From assembly GCA_019358975.1 (NCBI GenBank), contig JAHHIL010000018.1:33952-97951 (forward strand): a stretch of 64,000 nt of DNA, given 5' to 3'. Source of the stretch: Trichocoleus desertorum ATA4-8-CV12. Its GTDB lineage: Bacteria > Cyanobacteriota > Cyanobacteriia > FACHB-46. Position numbers and translations under genes: made by a program. Positions 37,677 through 45,696 of this stretch are shown here, piece after piece. The first letter of the stretch is position 1, and the number at the start of each line of letters is the position of its first letter. The notes below the pieces were generated by a model. That model saw only the letters and a program-made list of their open reading frames with translations, made no database searches and was not told where the DNA came from.

Positions 37677-39233
37677 TTAGCGAATGGTACTGCTGGACAT
37701 ACCACTAGCATCCTTAAGGAAACCGCTATAAGCTTCCATGCCATGTTCGCCAATGTCCAAACCCTTCAGCTCTTCTTCGGCTGATACCCGAATACCCAAG
37801 GTTGCTTTCAGGGCCAACCAGAAGATGGCTGAGAGGATTCCTATAGTCAAGGCAACAGAAATAGTACCTAAGAGTTGAGCGCCAAGTTGCCCAAAACCAC
37901 CGCCTAGCAAGAAACCTCTACTAGGACCAGCAGTGTACAAAATATCTTGACCGACTTTGACATTAGGCCCAACAGCAAAAAGACCCAGAGCGATCGTACC
38001 CCAAACGCCATTGACTAGGTGAACCGAGATAGCTCCCACAGGGTCATCAATTTTCATGCGGTCAATCCAGAGGACGGCAAATACAACGATTACACCGCCG
38101 ACAGTACCGATGATGGCAGAGGTCCAAACTGGTATGAACGCACAAGATGCTGTGACTGCAACTAACCCTGCCAGAATGCCGTTGATCACCATCGAGAGGT
38201 CAGGCTTGCCCAACACAATCCAAGCGACAAGAGTGGCAGCCAAGCCGCCAAAAGCAGCAGCAATATTGGTTGTCATCGCAATATGAGCGATTTGCCAGCT
38301 AACAGCCATCGTAGAGCCTGGGTTAAAGCCAAACCAACCCAGCCATAGAATCAAACAACCTAAGGTAGCGATCGCAATGTTGTGACCAGGCATCGCATTG
38401 GAGGTACCATCTTCGTTGTACTTACCAATGCGGGGGCCGAGAATAATTGCTCCCATTAATGCAGCCCAGCCTCCAACGGCATGAACCACAGTTGAACCTG
38501 CAAAGTCAAAGAAACCAGCTTTTGCCAGCCAGCCGCCGCCCCAAATCCAGTGTCCTGTGAGGGGGTAAGCAATTCCAACCAACAACAAACTAAAGATTAG
38601 GAAGTCAACGAATTTAATTCGCTCAGCTACCGCACCAGAGACAATCGTGGCAGCAGTTCCTGCAAAGGCAAGTTGAAAGAAGAATTTTGCTAGCAAAGGT
38701 ACGCCTGCCCAGTTGAGCGAACCATAGGCTCCCTGATATGCATCTAGGGTTGCGGGGCTGTTATCAATTCCCGACAGGAAAAATACGCCATCAGTACCAA
38801 TAAAGTCATTGCCACCGCCAAACATCAAGCCGAAGCCAGCTACCCAAAAAGCGATGGTAGACATGGCAAAGACGATCAAGTTTTTAGCTAAGACGTTGAC
38901 CGCATTCTTCTGACGGCAGAAGCCAGTCTCTAGCATGCAGAATCCAGCATTCATAAAGAACACCAGCATTGCTGCCACCATGACCCACATCGTATCTAAG
39001 CCAACTCTCAGATCTGCGGTTGTCTGAGCAACAGCGGCTAGATCAGGAGCGGTCTGAGCAACAGCAGCATAACCCCAAGCCAACACAATGATGAGAGCTA
39101 AAGGGATGCAAGCTTGCCAACTCGGAGAGAGCATCTTGGCGTACCAAGCGGGAGAAAACCATTTCGCTGCTCGTGGCAAGGACAGCTGTTTACGTCTGCC
39201 TCGCGACTTTTGGGTGAGCATTAGTTTTGACAT
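37677..39233 (-). CDS. amt: Ammonium transporter Amt
   Basis: An Amt/Rh-family ammonium permease. From ATG 39233 it has 518 residues; an in-frame ATG at 39284 would add 17. A basic N-terminus leads into a signal-like helix (about 43-60) ending in AVAQ, then the 11-helix core: LDTMWVMVAAMLVFFMNAGFCMLETG (helix 1), LTGHWIWGGGWLAKAGFFDFAGSTVVHAVGG (with the conserved Asp and His region), WFGFNPGS and VHLVNGVWGTIALG. The C-terminal tail LKGLDIGEHGMEAYSGF is the site through which PII (GlnB) controls cyanobacterial Amt1. It has an NtcA-type site 274 bp upstream and a terminator behind it, so it is probably a nitrogen-regulated single gene. Confidence 0.96.
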   Translation of the reverse strand: MSKLMLTQKSRGRRKQLSLPRAAKWFSPAWYAKMLSPSWQACIPLALIIVLAWGYAAVAQTAPDLAAVAQTTADLRVGLDTMWVMVAAMLVFFMNAGFCMLETGFCRQKNAVNVLAKNLIVFAMSTIAFWVAGFGLMFGGGNDFIGTDGVFFLSGIDNSPATLDAYQGAYGSLNWAGVPLLAKFFFQLAFAGTAATIVSGAVAERIKFVDFLIFSLLLVGIAYPLTGHWIWGGGWLAKAGFFDFAGSTVVHAVGGWAALMGAIILGPRIGKYNEDGTSNAMPGHNIAIATLGCLILWLGWFGFNPGSTMAVSWQIAHIAMTTNIAAAFGGLAATLVAWIVLGKPDLSMVINGILAGLVAVTASCAFIPVWTSAIIGTVGGVIVVFAVLWIDRMKIDDPVGAISVHLVNGVWGTIALGLFAVGPNVKVGQDILYTAGPSRGFLLGGGFGQLGAQLLGTISVALTIGILSAIFWLALKATLGIRVSAEEELKGLDIGEHGMEAYSGFLKDASGMSSSTIR

Positions 39234-39506
39234 TGCGACTGAACGTTCCTTCATAAACGAATCGATGAATGGCTCAGGAGACAACTTGGTTAATCAAGCC
39301 GCTACTTAGGCATGGAGTCAAGAAATGAACTTGTATCAAACAATGCAGCCCTACGTATGGTAGAGCGCCCCCTTAACTTCGCAATTGCAGGCTGCTGACT
39401 ACGAGGGCAACTGCATAGTTTTGAAACCAGACGGTTGCCTGTCTAAAAACCCTGAGGATATTGAGGAAGTAAAAATGATTGCACCAATTTCGGGGCAGTT
39501 CGTTCT

Positions 39507-39520
39507 GTATTTACCGATAC
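39507..39520 (-). promoter_or_regulatory. NtcA binding site, GTAN8TAC
   Basis: GTATTTACCGATAC matches the NtcA consensus GTAN8TAC exactly. Read towards amt, a TGCAAT sequence lies 23 nt downstream (39483-39478), close to the TAN3T -10 box expected 20-24 nt from the site. That would start the amt transcript near 39472, giving a leader of about 240 nt. The site is symmetric, so it could also act on the plus strand. Confidence 0.75.
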
Positions 39521-39654
39521 AATTTCCTATGCAACTCAGCTCTTAGTGGACTAATTCAGTATTTAATTTGTCAAAACTGCGATCGCGCCTATCTCTTCTA
39601 TCTCAACCCACTCCACTGAGGCCATGCCGCAGCGATTAATCCTCGAACAGAGAC

Positions 39655-39684
39655 TTGACAAGTCACCTAGCTATACAATACATT
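39655..39684 (+). promoter_or_regulatory. Predicted promoter of the amt-marR spacer RNA
   Basis: A perfect -35 box TTGACA (39655-39660), an 18-bp spacer and TACATT (39679-39684). A TACAAT five bases earlier is an alternative with a poor 13-bp spacer. Transcription would start near 39691. Confidence 0.6.
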
Positions 39685-39690
39685 TGTACC

Positions 39691-39750
39691 AATGTTACCT
39701 CATCACTCCTTTAGGAGCTGGCCCCCAAAGACCTCTGGGGGCTATTTTTT
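39691..39750 (+). ncRNA. Predicted small RNA with two hairpins
   Basis: An RNA of about 60 nt: a 15-nt single-stranded 5' end, a tight hairpin CTCC-TTTA-GGAG (39706-39717), then a terminator hairpin GCCCCCA/TGGGGGC (39721-39727 with 39736-39742) followed by TATTTTTT. It has a well-formed promoter and terminator but no reading frame, and it stops before the marR gene starts at 39847. It could instead be a short attenuated leader of marR. Its layout recalls nitrogen-stress RNAs such as NsiR4, but I cannot confirm homology from sequence alone. Confidence 0.6.
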
Positions 39751-39846
39751 AGCTATTTTCGGGAAATCTGAAGCTAACCAATAGGCAAAATCAAATACAC
39801 CACCCTAAAATACTAAGTATGCTAAGCAAAGCTTTTAGGAGCTGCG

Positions 39847-40314
39847 ATGACCTCTTCTCCTGTCCAGCCAAAATTACCTAAAGAATGGCAGGAAGTACTG
39901 GCTCCACAAGGCATTGGGTATCGGATTAAGTTGCTATCCCAGCTTCTCAGTCGTAAGTTTCAAGAACGACTAGAACCTCTCGGCCTAACTCCCTTTCACT
40001 GGGTAGTTTTGTGTTGCTTGTGGGAGGAAGACGGCTTAGCAACCTCTAGCATCAGCGAGAAACTACAACAAGTAGGTGGCACCCTAACCGGAGTGCTAGA
40101 CCGCATGGAAGAGCGAGGACTGATCCGGCGGGAACGGGACTCCGAAGATCGACGAATTTGGCGAATTTGGTTGACAGATGCAGGGGAACAGCTACGTGAA
40201 GTTTTGCCCCCCATCGCAGTGGAAATCCGCGACAGCGCCTTAACCGGAATCTCACCATCAGAACGACAGCATTTTTCGGACTTGCTGGACCAGATGATTG
40301 CCAATATTTCTTAG
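39847..40314 (+). CDS. MarR-family transcriptional regulator
   Basis: A 155-residue winged-helix repressor. The DNA-binding region spans about 50-110: FHWVVLCCLWEEDGLATSSISEKLQQVGGTLTGVLDRMEERGLI contains the recognition helix, and the wing RRERDSEDRRIWRIWLTDAG carries the characteristic DxR motif. Helices at both ends form the dimer interface. The N-terminal 25 residues are an extra tail. Ligand and targets are unknown; MarR proteins often regulate a neighbouring gene, and the 1-kb spacer downstream contains an imperfect palindrome GTATGAACATAC. Confidence 0.93.
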   Translation: MTSSPVQPKLPKEWQEVLAPQGIGYRIKLLSQLLSRKFQERLEPLGLTPFHWVVLCCLWEEDGLATSSISEKLQQVGGTLTGVLDRMEERGLIRRERDSEDRRIWRIWLTDAGEQLREVLPPIAVEIRDSALTGISPSERQHFSDLLDQMIANIS

Positions 40315-41376
40315 AACCTTTTAGCGGGCGTGATTCATTGGCTCTGCGATCGTGGATTTTCCGTAGAGATCTTGTGGCAACAATCTATATTAATTGCGTG
40401 CGTTCACGGTAGTATTCGCCATATCAATCAACCAAACGCATCAACTCAAGTATTTTTACAATTCAGTACTTGCGTATAGTTTTGTCACCAGTATATAAAG
40501 CGTTACACCGTCAGTATGAACATACGTCAGTACTGTATTGACTACTAACTTTTCAGGTGACGCTACTTAGGAAAGGGCATATTACACCTAGCCCTAATGA
40601 CTAGAAAATAGCGAAAAACCTAAAACGGTAGATATCATCAATTGCTTGGAGATATTGCCAAATCAGCTATTTGGCGCTCAATCAATTACATGATTGGCTC
40701 TTGCATCGCAATTGGTGATCAGGCTTCAGTCATCAGTGATATTAGGATGAGCCTGTACACTATCAACCTAGAGCTTACAGCTAGGTACAAAGTTTTAATA
40801 AAGATGCAAAAACCCTGATTACACTTGCTAACTCTGTGAGTACTCTAGAACTGGAATTTAAGCTGTGTATATCACCAGATGAGTGGTAGAACTAAGTCTC
40901 TAGAATTATTCTCAAGCCGAGGTAGCAAAGATACAGGCGATCGCGTTCTTAGGTGGAGACATCTACCCGGACTCCGGAGTTAATTAGAGACTAGGGCTGC
41001 TGAATGAGAGTGCAGTGATGGCTACACTTCCTTCTCTGAATACAATTTTGTCACTCAAAAAATAAACAGCCCAAACCGGGAACTTCCACTCTCAAGTAGC
41101 GTTCTAAACACATACGGGTATCCATGCAGACCAGCAACCCTGAAGCCGTCTAACTTTTGCACTCAGCTTAGGTGAAGCGTTTCCAGAAAACTGTAATTGC
41201 TAATACCCTCTAAATTTTGTTTCCTTTTAGACATCTACTGATTCTATTACTTACTCTCTAGCAAGACTCAGCTCAGGATTATCTAGACTAAAAATTTCGG
41301 TACTTGGTTGAATTGCCTGCTGCTAGAGTCGCGTTTTCTGTTTGTTGTTTATTCACCGTTCAGTGAGGATTCTTCT
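40315..41376. promoter_or_regulatory. Long noncoding region (1062 bp) upstream of the secreted repeat protein
   Basis: The largest gene-free stretch in the window. It has many stops in all frames and an AT content above its neighbours. Around 40514-40545 a cluster reads GTCAGTATGAACATACGTCAGTACTG, combining a GTATG/CATAC inverted repeat with a repeated GTCAGTA; it may be a protein-binding site. ACTCCGGAGT at 40972-40981 is a perfect palindrome. I see no RNA gene or terminator with a T tract. It may supply a long regulated leader to the gene at 41377. Confidence 0.4.
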
Positions 41377-43692
41377 GTGATTAATCAATCAACCCGGTAT
41401 GTTGTTTGTTTGGGTCTTTTGGCTGGAAGCTTGGCGATCTCAACGACCGCTCGGGCTGAGATTGCGGTAACTGGCGGTCGAACGAGCGGTGATGCTTCCT
41501 TCTTCGTTCCTGGTGTCACCAACACAAATACTACTACGAGCACTACTTCTACTACCTCTACCTCTACTTCAGGTGGCGACACAGTTCTATTTGATGCCAG
41601 AACCCGTCAACTTAGATTAGAAACGGCAGCTGGTGTAACGGTTAATTCTCGCTTTACTCCGACTGCTGGCAGACTAGATTCCACCACTGGTGTACCCAAG
41701 GGCGGTGAAACTGGACAGCTACAAGGCTTGCTCTCTGGCCGTGCCTTTACTGCTACAGGCAACCCAGTATTTTTCCAGAATGTAAAAACAACTCTGGATT
41801 TCAAACTCAACTCTTTTGCACCCGACACTTTGATCGGCGGTACGTTGATCACCCCACTAACAAGTGCGAGTGGCTCCAGCAACACTTCCAGCAATACCTC
41901 AGACAACACTTCAACTAACACCTCAACCAATACTTCCACTAATACTTCGACCAATACTTCCACCAATACCTCAACCAATACTTCCACTAATACTTCCACC
42001 AATAGCTCCACAGACAGTTCTGCTCCCCCAATCTTCTTGCCTATCACCGGGGTAACTCTGTCGCAGGAATCTGCTAGCTCATTCAAAGCGCAAGATGGTC
42101 AGCTATACAGCGGTAAATTCGAAGCTAACCTGCCTGGTGGTGGCTCGATCGCTCTACCTTCTGACTATCGCTTTACTGGTGGTAGCACAACACCAAACTT
42201 GCCTCCTAGCACTCCGATCGGCAGTGGCAACACCAAATTCAAGTTTGAAGGTCAAGGCCAAGGTACGACCACCTTTGCTAGCACTACTGGCACCAACAGC
42301 ACAATTGATTTTGATAGCGCCAGCAGCAAGACAGACTTCAAAGTTGAAGGTGCAAGCTTCAAGGTTGAGGGTACCAGCAATGGTCCTACCGATTTCAAAC
42401 TTGGCGGTATCAACAGCACTGGCGTAACTGGAAACATTGCCTTCAAGGGTGACACCAAGTTCACGCTTGAAGGTCAAGGCGTTGGTACAACTCAGCTTGA
42501 TACGGCTACAGGTGAACTTGGCTACAAGAGCACCGAAGCTAACACCAAATTCAAGATTGAAGTAGGTACTAACAAACTAGAAGGCAATAGTGTTGGCGAA
42601 GCAGAAATCAATGTAGGTGGTATTGGTATCAGCTCTACTGGCAGCACCACAACCACTGGCAGCACAACTACAGGTAGCACGACCACTGGCAGCACGACCA
42701 CTGGTGGTACAACGGGTGGTACAACGGGTGGTACAACGGGTGGTACAACGGGTGGCACTACAGGCGGTACAACTGGCGGTACAACTGGCACAACCACAGG
42801 TGGTACAACGGGTGGCACCACGACGACTACAACGGGTGGTGCGTCTAGCGGTACAGCTAGCGGCAGCTTCACAGCCCAAACCACTTATATTCAACTCTTC
42901 ACGGTTGATTCGCTCTCAACTAGCCAAGTTGCATATGTTGTCTCTCCCGCTAACAGTAATGACGACAACGATGATGACGACAACGATGATGATAACGAGA
43001 TTGAGGTACGCCGTAGTGAAGGCCGCGGACGTGGCCGTCGGGTAGCACGTGGTCGCCAAAGCCAGACAACTTATGTCCTCGTTGGCCCTTCTAGCCGTGT
43101 CTTCCCCGGTTTGGTTGGTTTGAGACAACTACCACCCGCATCCAGCACCTCTACGACCCAGACTGAGTCTGAGTCCACCACTGAGGCTACTGAGTCCACC
43201 ACAGACACGACTGGTACCACCAGCACTGATGGCACGACCAGCACCACAACTAGCCCTACCACTGGTACTACAACTGAGTCCACCACGGGCACTAGCGGTA
43301 CCAGCACTGAGGCTACTGAGTCCACCACTAGCACGACTGAGTCTGACGACTCCACGACCACTGAGTCTACTGAGTCCACGACAGACACCAGCGGTACCAC
43401 AGACGCTACCACCACCGAGTCTGGTGCTACGACTGGTACTACAACTGAGTCCACTACTGGTACGACAGGAACCAGCACTGATGGCACGACCAGCACCACA
43501 ACCAGCCCTACAACTGGTACTACAACTGAGTCCACCACAGGCACCACCAGCACTGATGGCACCAGTGGCACGACCAGCACCACAACCAGCCCTGCAACTG
43601 GTACCTCTGATGATTCCACAACGATTAACTTCTCTAGCCCAGCGGGTACTGGAACAGTCCAGTTCACTCCTGCTCCTAGCACCAATCCATAG
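41377..43692 (+). CDS. Secreted low-complexity Thr/Ser-rich repeat protein
   Basis: Unknown function. I choose GTG 41377 (GAGGAT just upstream); the 771-residue protein then starts MINQSTRYVVCLGLLAGS, a signal peptide cut after ARA. An upstream TTG (41308) would add residues before the signal. Order: a globular part, an NTST tetrapeptide tract, a beta-rich region with three related units (KFKFEGQGQGTTTF, KFTLEGQGVGTTQLD, KFKIEVGTNKLEGNS), a GGTT tract, an acidic Asp/Asn cluster (DDNDDDDNDDDNE) followed by a basic RGRGRRVARGR stretch, and a TESTTGTT tail of about 180 residues. It looks like a surface or extracellular matrix protein, possibly O-glycosylated (inference). Confidence 0.88.
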   Translation: MINQSTRYVVCLGLLAGSLAISTTARAEIAVTGGRTSGDASFFVPGVTNTNTTTSTTSTTSTSTSGGDTVLFDARTRQLRLETAAGVTVNSRFTPTAGRLDSTTGVPKGGETGQLQGLLSGRAFTATGNPVFFQNVKTTLDFKLNSFAPDTLIGGTLITPLTSASGSSNTSSNTSDNTSTNTSTNTSTNTSTNTSTNTSTNTSTNTSTNSSTDSSAPPIFLPITGVTLSQESASSFKAQDGQLYSGKFEANLPGGGSIALPSDYRFTGGSTTPNLPPSTPIGSGNTKFKFEGQGQGTTTFASTTGTNSTIDFDSASSKTDFKVEGASFKVEGTSNGPTDFKLGGINSTGVTGNIAFKGDTKFTLEGQGVGTTQLDTATGELGYKSTEANTKFKIEVGTNKLEGNSVGEAEINVGGIGISSTGSTTTTGSTTTGSTTTGSTTTGGTTGGTTGGTTGGTTGGTTGGTTGGTTGTTTGGTTGGTTTTTTGGASSGTASGSFTAQTTYIQLFTVDSLSTSQVAYVVSPANSNDDNDDDDNDDDNEIEVRRSEGRGRGRRVARGRQSQTTYVLVGPSSRVFPGLVGLRQLPPASSTSTTQTESESTTEATESTTDTTGTTSTDGTTSTTTSPTTGTTTESTTGTSGTSTEATESTTSTTESDDSTTTESTESTTDTSGTTDATTTESGATTGTTTESTTGTTGTSTDGTTSTTTSPTTGTTTESTTGTTSTDGTSGTTSTTTSPATGTSDDSTTINFSSPAGTGTVQFTPAPSTNP
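41880..42015 (+). repeat. 12-bp tandem repeat encoding NTST
   Basis: About ten tandem copies of a 12-bp unit (AATACTTCCACT and variants) encode Asn-Thr-Ser-Thr. Codons vary in the third position, so selection on the protein is plausible. Confidence 0.9.
42640..42840 (+). repeat. 12-bp tandem repeat encoding GGTT/GSTT
   Basis: Tandem 12-bp units (GGTGGTACAACG and GGCAGCACAACC types) encode Gly-Gly-Thr-Thr and Gly-Ser-Thr-Thr. The DNA units are nearly identical, so the tract is probably length-variable through slippage. Confidence 0.9.
43140..43620 (+). repeat. Imperfect Thr/Ser/Glu repeats in the C-terminal tail
   Basis: A degenerate repeat region in which a segment containing ACTGATGGCACGACCAGCAC recurs near 43226 and 43480 with flanking blocks, indicating duplication of an approximately 250-bp piece inside the gene. 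Confidence 0.75.
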
Positions 43693-43771
43693 TTGGTAAC
43701 TGCCCTAGCTCAACGACCTTGGTTTGCCGTGTAACTAAGGTCAGACTAGGAGTCTAAAAAGTTGTGAGGCG

Positions 43772-43804
43772 ATCGCCCTAGGTTAATTCTTAGGGCGATT
43801 TTTG
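43772..43804 (+). terminator. Intrinsic terminator after the secreted repeat gene
   Basis: ATCGCCCTA (43772-43780) pairs perfectly with TAGGGCGAT (43791-43799) and is followed by TTTTTG. It is placed 80 bp after the stop and 23 bp from the end of the convergent pgeF. Confidence 0.85.
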
Positions 43805-43826
43805 TTCCTGAAACAACCTGAAATAA

Positions 43827-44633
43827 TTAGACAACTGCTCGGCTGACAATGCCAGACCACTGTACCTTTTTCAGGCCATCGCGACGGTAGGAGAAAAAGT
43901 GCTCTGGTTGTTGATAAGTACAATGAGGGGCGATCGCGACTTGTTCGGGACTGAAGCCAAGTTGCTCCAACTGCAAAGCATTGATACGTCGCACATCCAC
44001 TCGGACGCGATCGGGTTCTAGATCAGCAATTACAGGCGGCTGAGGTAGTTCATAGAGCTGCTCAATAACGGCATTGGCCTCATTCGCAGCAGATGGGGTA
44101 ATCGTTGCGCCCAAAGCAGCCGCTACATCACTCGAAACTTGATAAACCCCTCCAGCGATCGCGGGTCCCATTGCCACCCGTAGATTGTGTAATTGGCTGC
44201 CTTGAGCTTGCAGACGAGCGATCGCTTGCGGCACAATTTTAGCGGCAGTTCCACGCCAGCCCGCATGCACAGCCGCAACCTGCCCTGTAGCCATATCTGC
44301 AATCAGTACCGGGGTACAGTCAGCACTACAAACCCAAACGGCTTGCTTCGCTTGCTCAGTTAGTAAACCATCAGCAGGTGGCAAATCTGGCTCAGAAGCA
44401 CTCGCATCATTAGCAGAGATAAGACTGAGTTCAATTTCAGAGGGGGCTAAAACAACGTTGCCGTGGACTTGCTTGACGCGGTAAACCTGCGCCTCGGATT
44501 GTAAGGCGCTAACTAAGCTGCTTGGCGTTTGGGGCCAGAAGTGTTGAGTAAAAAAGCCGTGGGACCAAGCTTCTAAGAGGCTACAAGTGAGATAAGGCCG
44601 TTCGTCCCAAGTTTGCCAGTGCCAAGTGTGCAT
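43827..44633 (-). CDS. pgeF: Multicopper polyphenol oxidase / purine nucleosidase PgeF (laccase domain, YfiH)
   Basis: A 268-residue member of the YfiH/DUF152 family. Members were first called laccases; more recent work shows zinc-dependent purine nucleoside phosphorylase/adenosine deaminase activity, and E. coli YfiH corrects mistaken peptidoglycan precursors. The metal-binding and active-site motifs are present: KQVHGNVV, SADCTPVLI (Cys), VAAVHAGWRGTA (His) and a final FFSYRRDG. Complete length. Convergent with the secreted repeat gene and divergent from birA. Confidence 0.94.
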   Translation of the reverse strand: MHTWHWQTWDERPYLTCSLLEAWSHGFFTQHFWPQTPSSLVSALQSEAQVYRVKQVHGNVVLAPSEIELSLISANDASASEPDLPPADGLLTEQAKQAVWVCSADCTPVLIADMATGQVAAVHAGWRGTAAKIVPQAIARLQAQGSQLHNLRVAMGPAIAGGVYQVSSDVAAALGATITPSAANEANAVIEQLYELPQPPVIADLEPDRVRVDVRRINALQLEQLGFSPEQVAIAPHCTYQQPEHFFSYRRDGLKKVQWSGIVSRAVV

Positions 44634-44720
44634 GAAAGTTCGAAGCTTTACAAAACGAAATCAGTCAAAATGCAATGAGTCCATGCTAGCCTAAGCGACG
44701 ATCTCTCTAGACTTTTGCCC

Positions 44721-45548
44721 GTGAGATTTGAGCAACAACGGTTTGAGCTAGCACTGCAGCAATCCAGGCAACATTTATCTGCCGTCTTTCAGCACCAACA
44801 TATTTTTCATTCCTTGCCGCTATCGTTGCAGGTGTTTGAAACTCTCGATTCTACCAACCAAACGCTATGGGAGTTGCTCAGTCAGGGCGCGATCGCGGGT
44901 ACAGCTGTTTTAGCGTTGCAGCAAGAGTCAGGACGAGGGCAGTGGGGTCGCCAGTGGCAGTCTCCCTTAGGAGGCTTGTACCTCTCAGTAGCGCTGAATC
45001 CTCTCTTGCCAATTGCGAATAGCGCTCAACTGACGTTGTGTAGTGCTTGGGGAATTGCCACGGCCCTCCGCAGCTATAACTTGCCTGTGCAATTGAAGTG
45101 GCCCAATGATTTAGTGATCAATGGGCGCAAATTGGGAGGGATTCTTACCGAAACCCGGATTCATCAAGGTCAGGTGACCAAAGCAGTCGTAGGGGTTGGA
45201 ATCAATTGGACTAATCCAGTTCCCGAAACGGGAATCAATCTACAAACAGTTCTAGAAAAACAGGCAGAACCCGCGATCGATTCCTTAGAAATGTTGAGCG
45301 CGATCGCCCTACAAGGAATTGCGTCCGGATATACAGCTTGGCAGCAAGAAGGGATAGAAAACCTTTTGCCCTCTTACCTCAAGCTATTAACAAATTTAGG
45401 ACGCTCAGTAGCGGTGAATGACTTTCAGGGAACTGTTATAGGAGTCTCAGATAAGGGAGAGTTACAAATTCGGGCTGGCTCCGAGGGAGCTTTCTCTAGG
45501 GAAATTTTGCTAAAGCCCGGTACAATCAGTCTGGGTTACGATGTCTAG
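44721..45548 (+). CDS. birA: Biotin--[acetyl-CoA carboxylase] ligase BirA
   Basis: Biotin protein ligase that activates biotin to biotinyl-AMP and transfers it to the biotin carboxyl carrier protein of acetyl-CoA carboxylase. From GTG 44721 it has 275 residues. The active-site loop reads GRGQWGRQW (about 72-80), with LKWPNDLVINGRKLGGIL (about 132-149) and a C-terminal SH3-like domain ending ILLKPGTISLGYD. There is no N-terminal HTH, so this is the monofunctional, non-repressor type. An in-frame TTG 6 nt upstream is the alternative start. Confidence 0.95.
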   Translation: MRFEQQRFELALQQSRQHLSAVFQHQHIFHSLPLSLQVFETLDSTNQTLWELLSQGAIAGTAVLALQQESGRGQWGRQWQSPLGGLYLSVALNPLLPIANSAQLTLCSAWGIATALRSYNLPVQLKWPNDLVINGRKLGGILTETRIHQGQVTKAVVGVGINWTNPVPETGINLQTVLEKQAEPAIDSLEMLSAIALQGIASGYTAWQQEGIENLLPSYLKLLTNLGRSVAVNDFQGTVIGVSDKGELQIRAGSEGAFSREILLKPGTISLGYDV

Positions 45549-45696
45549 TCTGAGAAACTAAAATCAGAAAACTATAAAAGCGCAATTAATCTACAGCTCA
45601 TCCCCCCGTAGGATGACAGCTGGGGAACAAAATAAGTAAATAAAACGACTGAACCTGCTAGCTTGAGCGACTTAAATGCGTAATAAGGGGACTGAA

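Noticed and set aside
39686..39698. GTACCAATGTTAC as an NtcA site
   Set aside because: Only 7 bases separate GTA and TAC, and it lies at the predicted start of the small RNA, not at an activator position.
41607..43685. Minus-strand ORFs rich in Val/Leu/Pro opposite the secreted repeat gene
   Set aside because: Mirror products of 12-bp repeats; the plus strand has the signal peptide and ribosome binding site.
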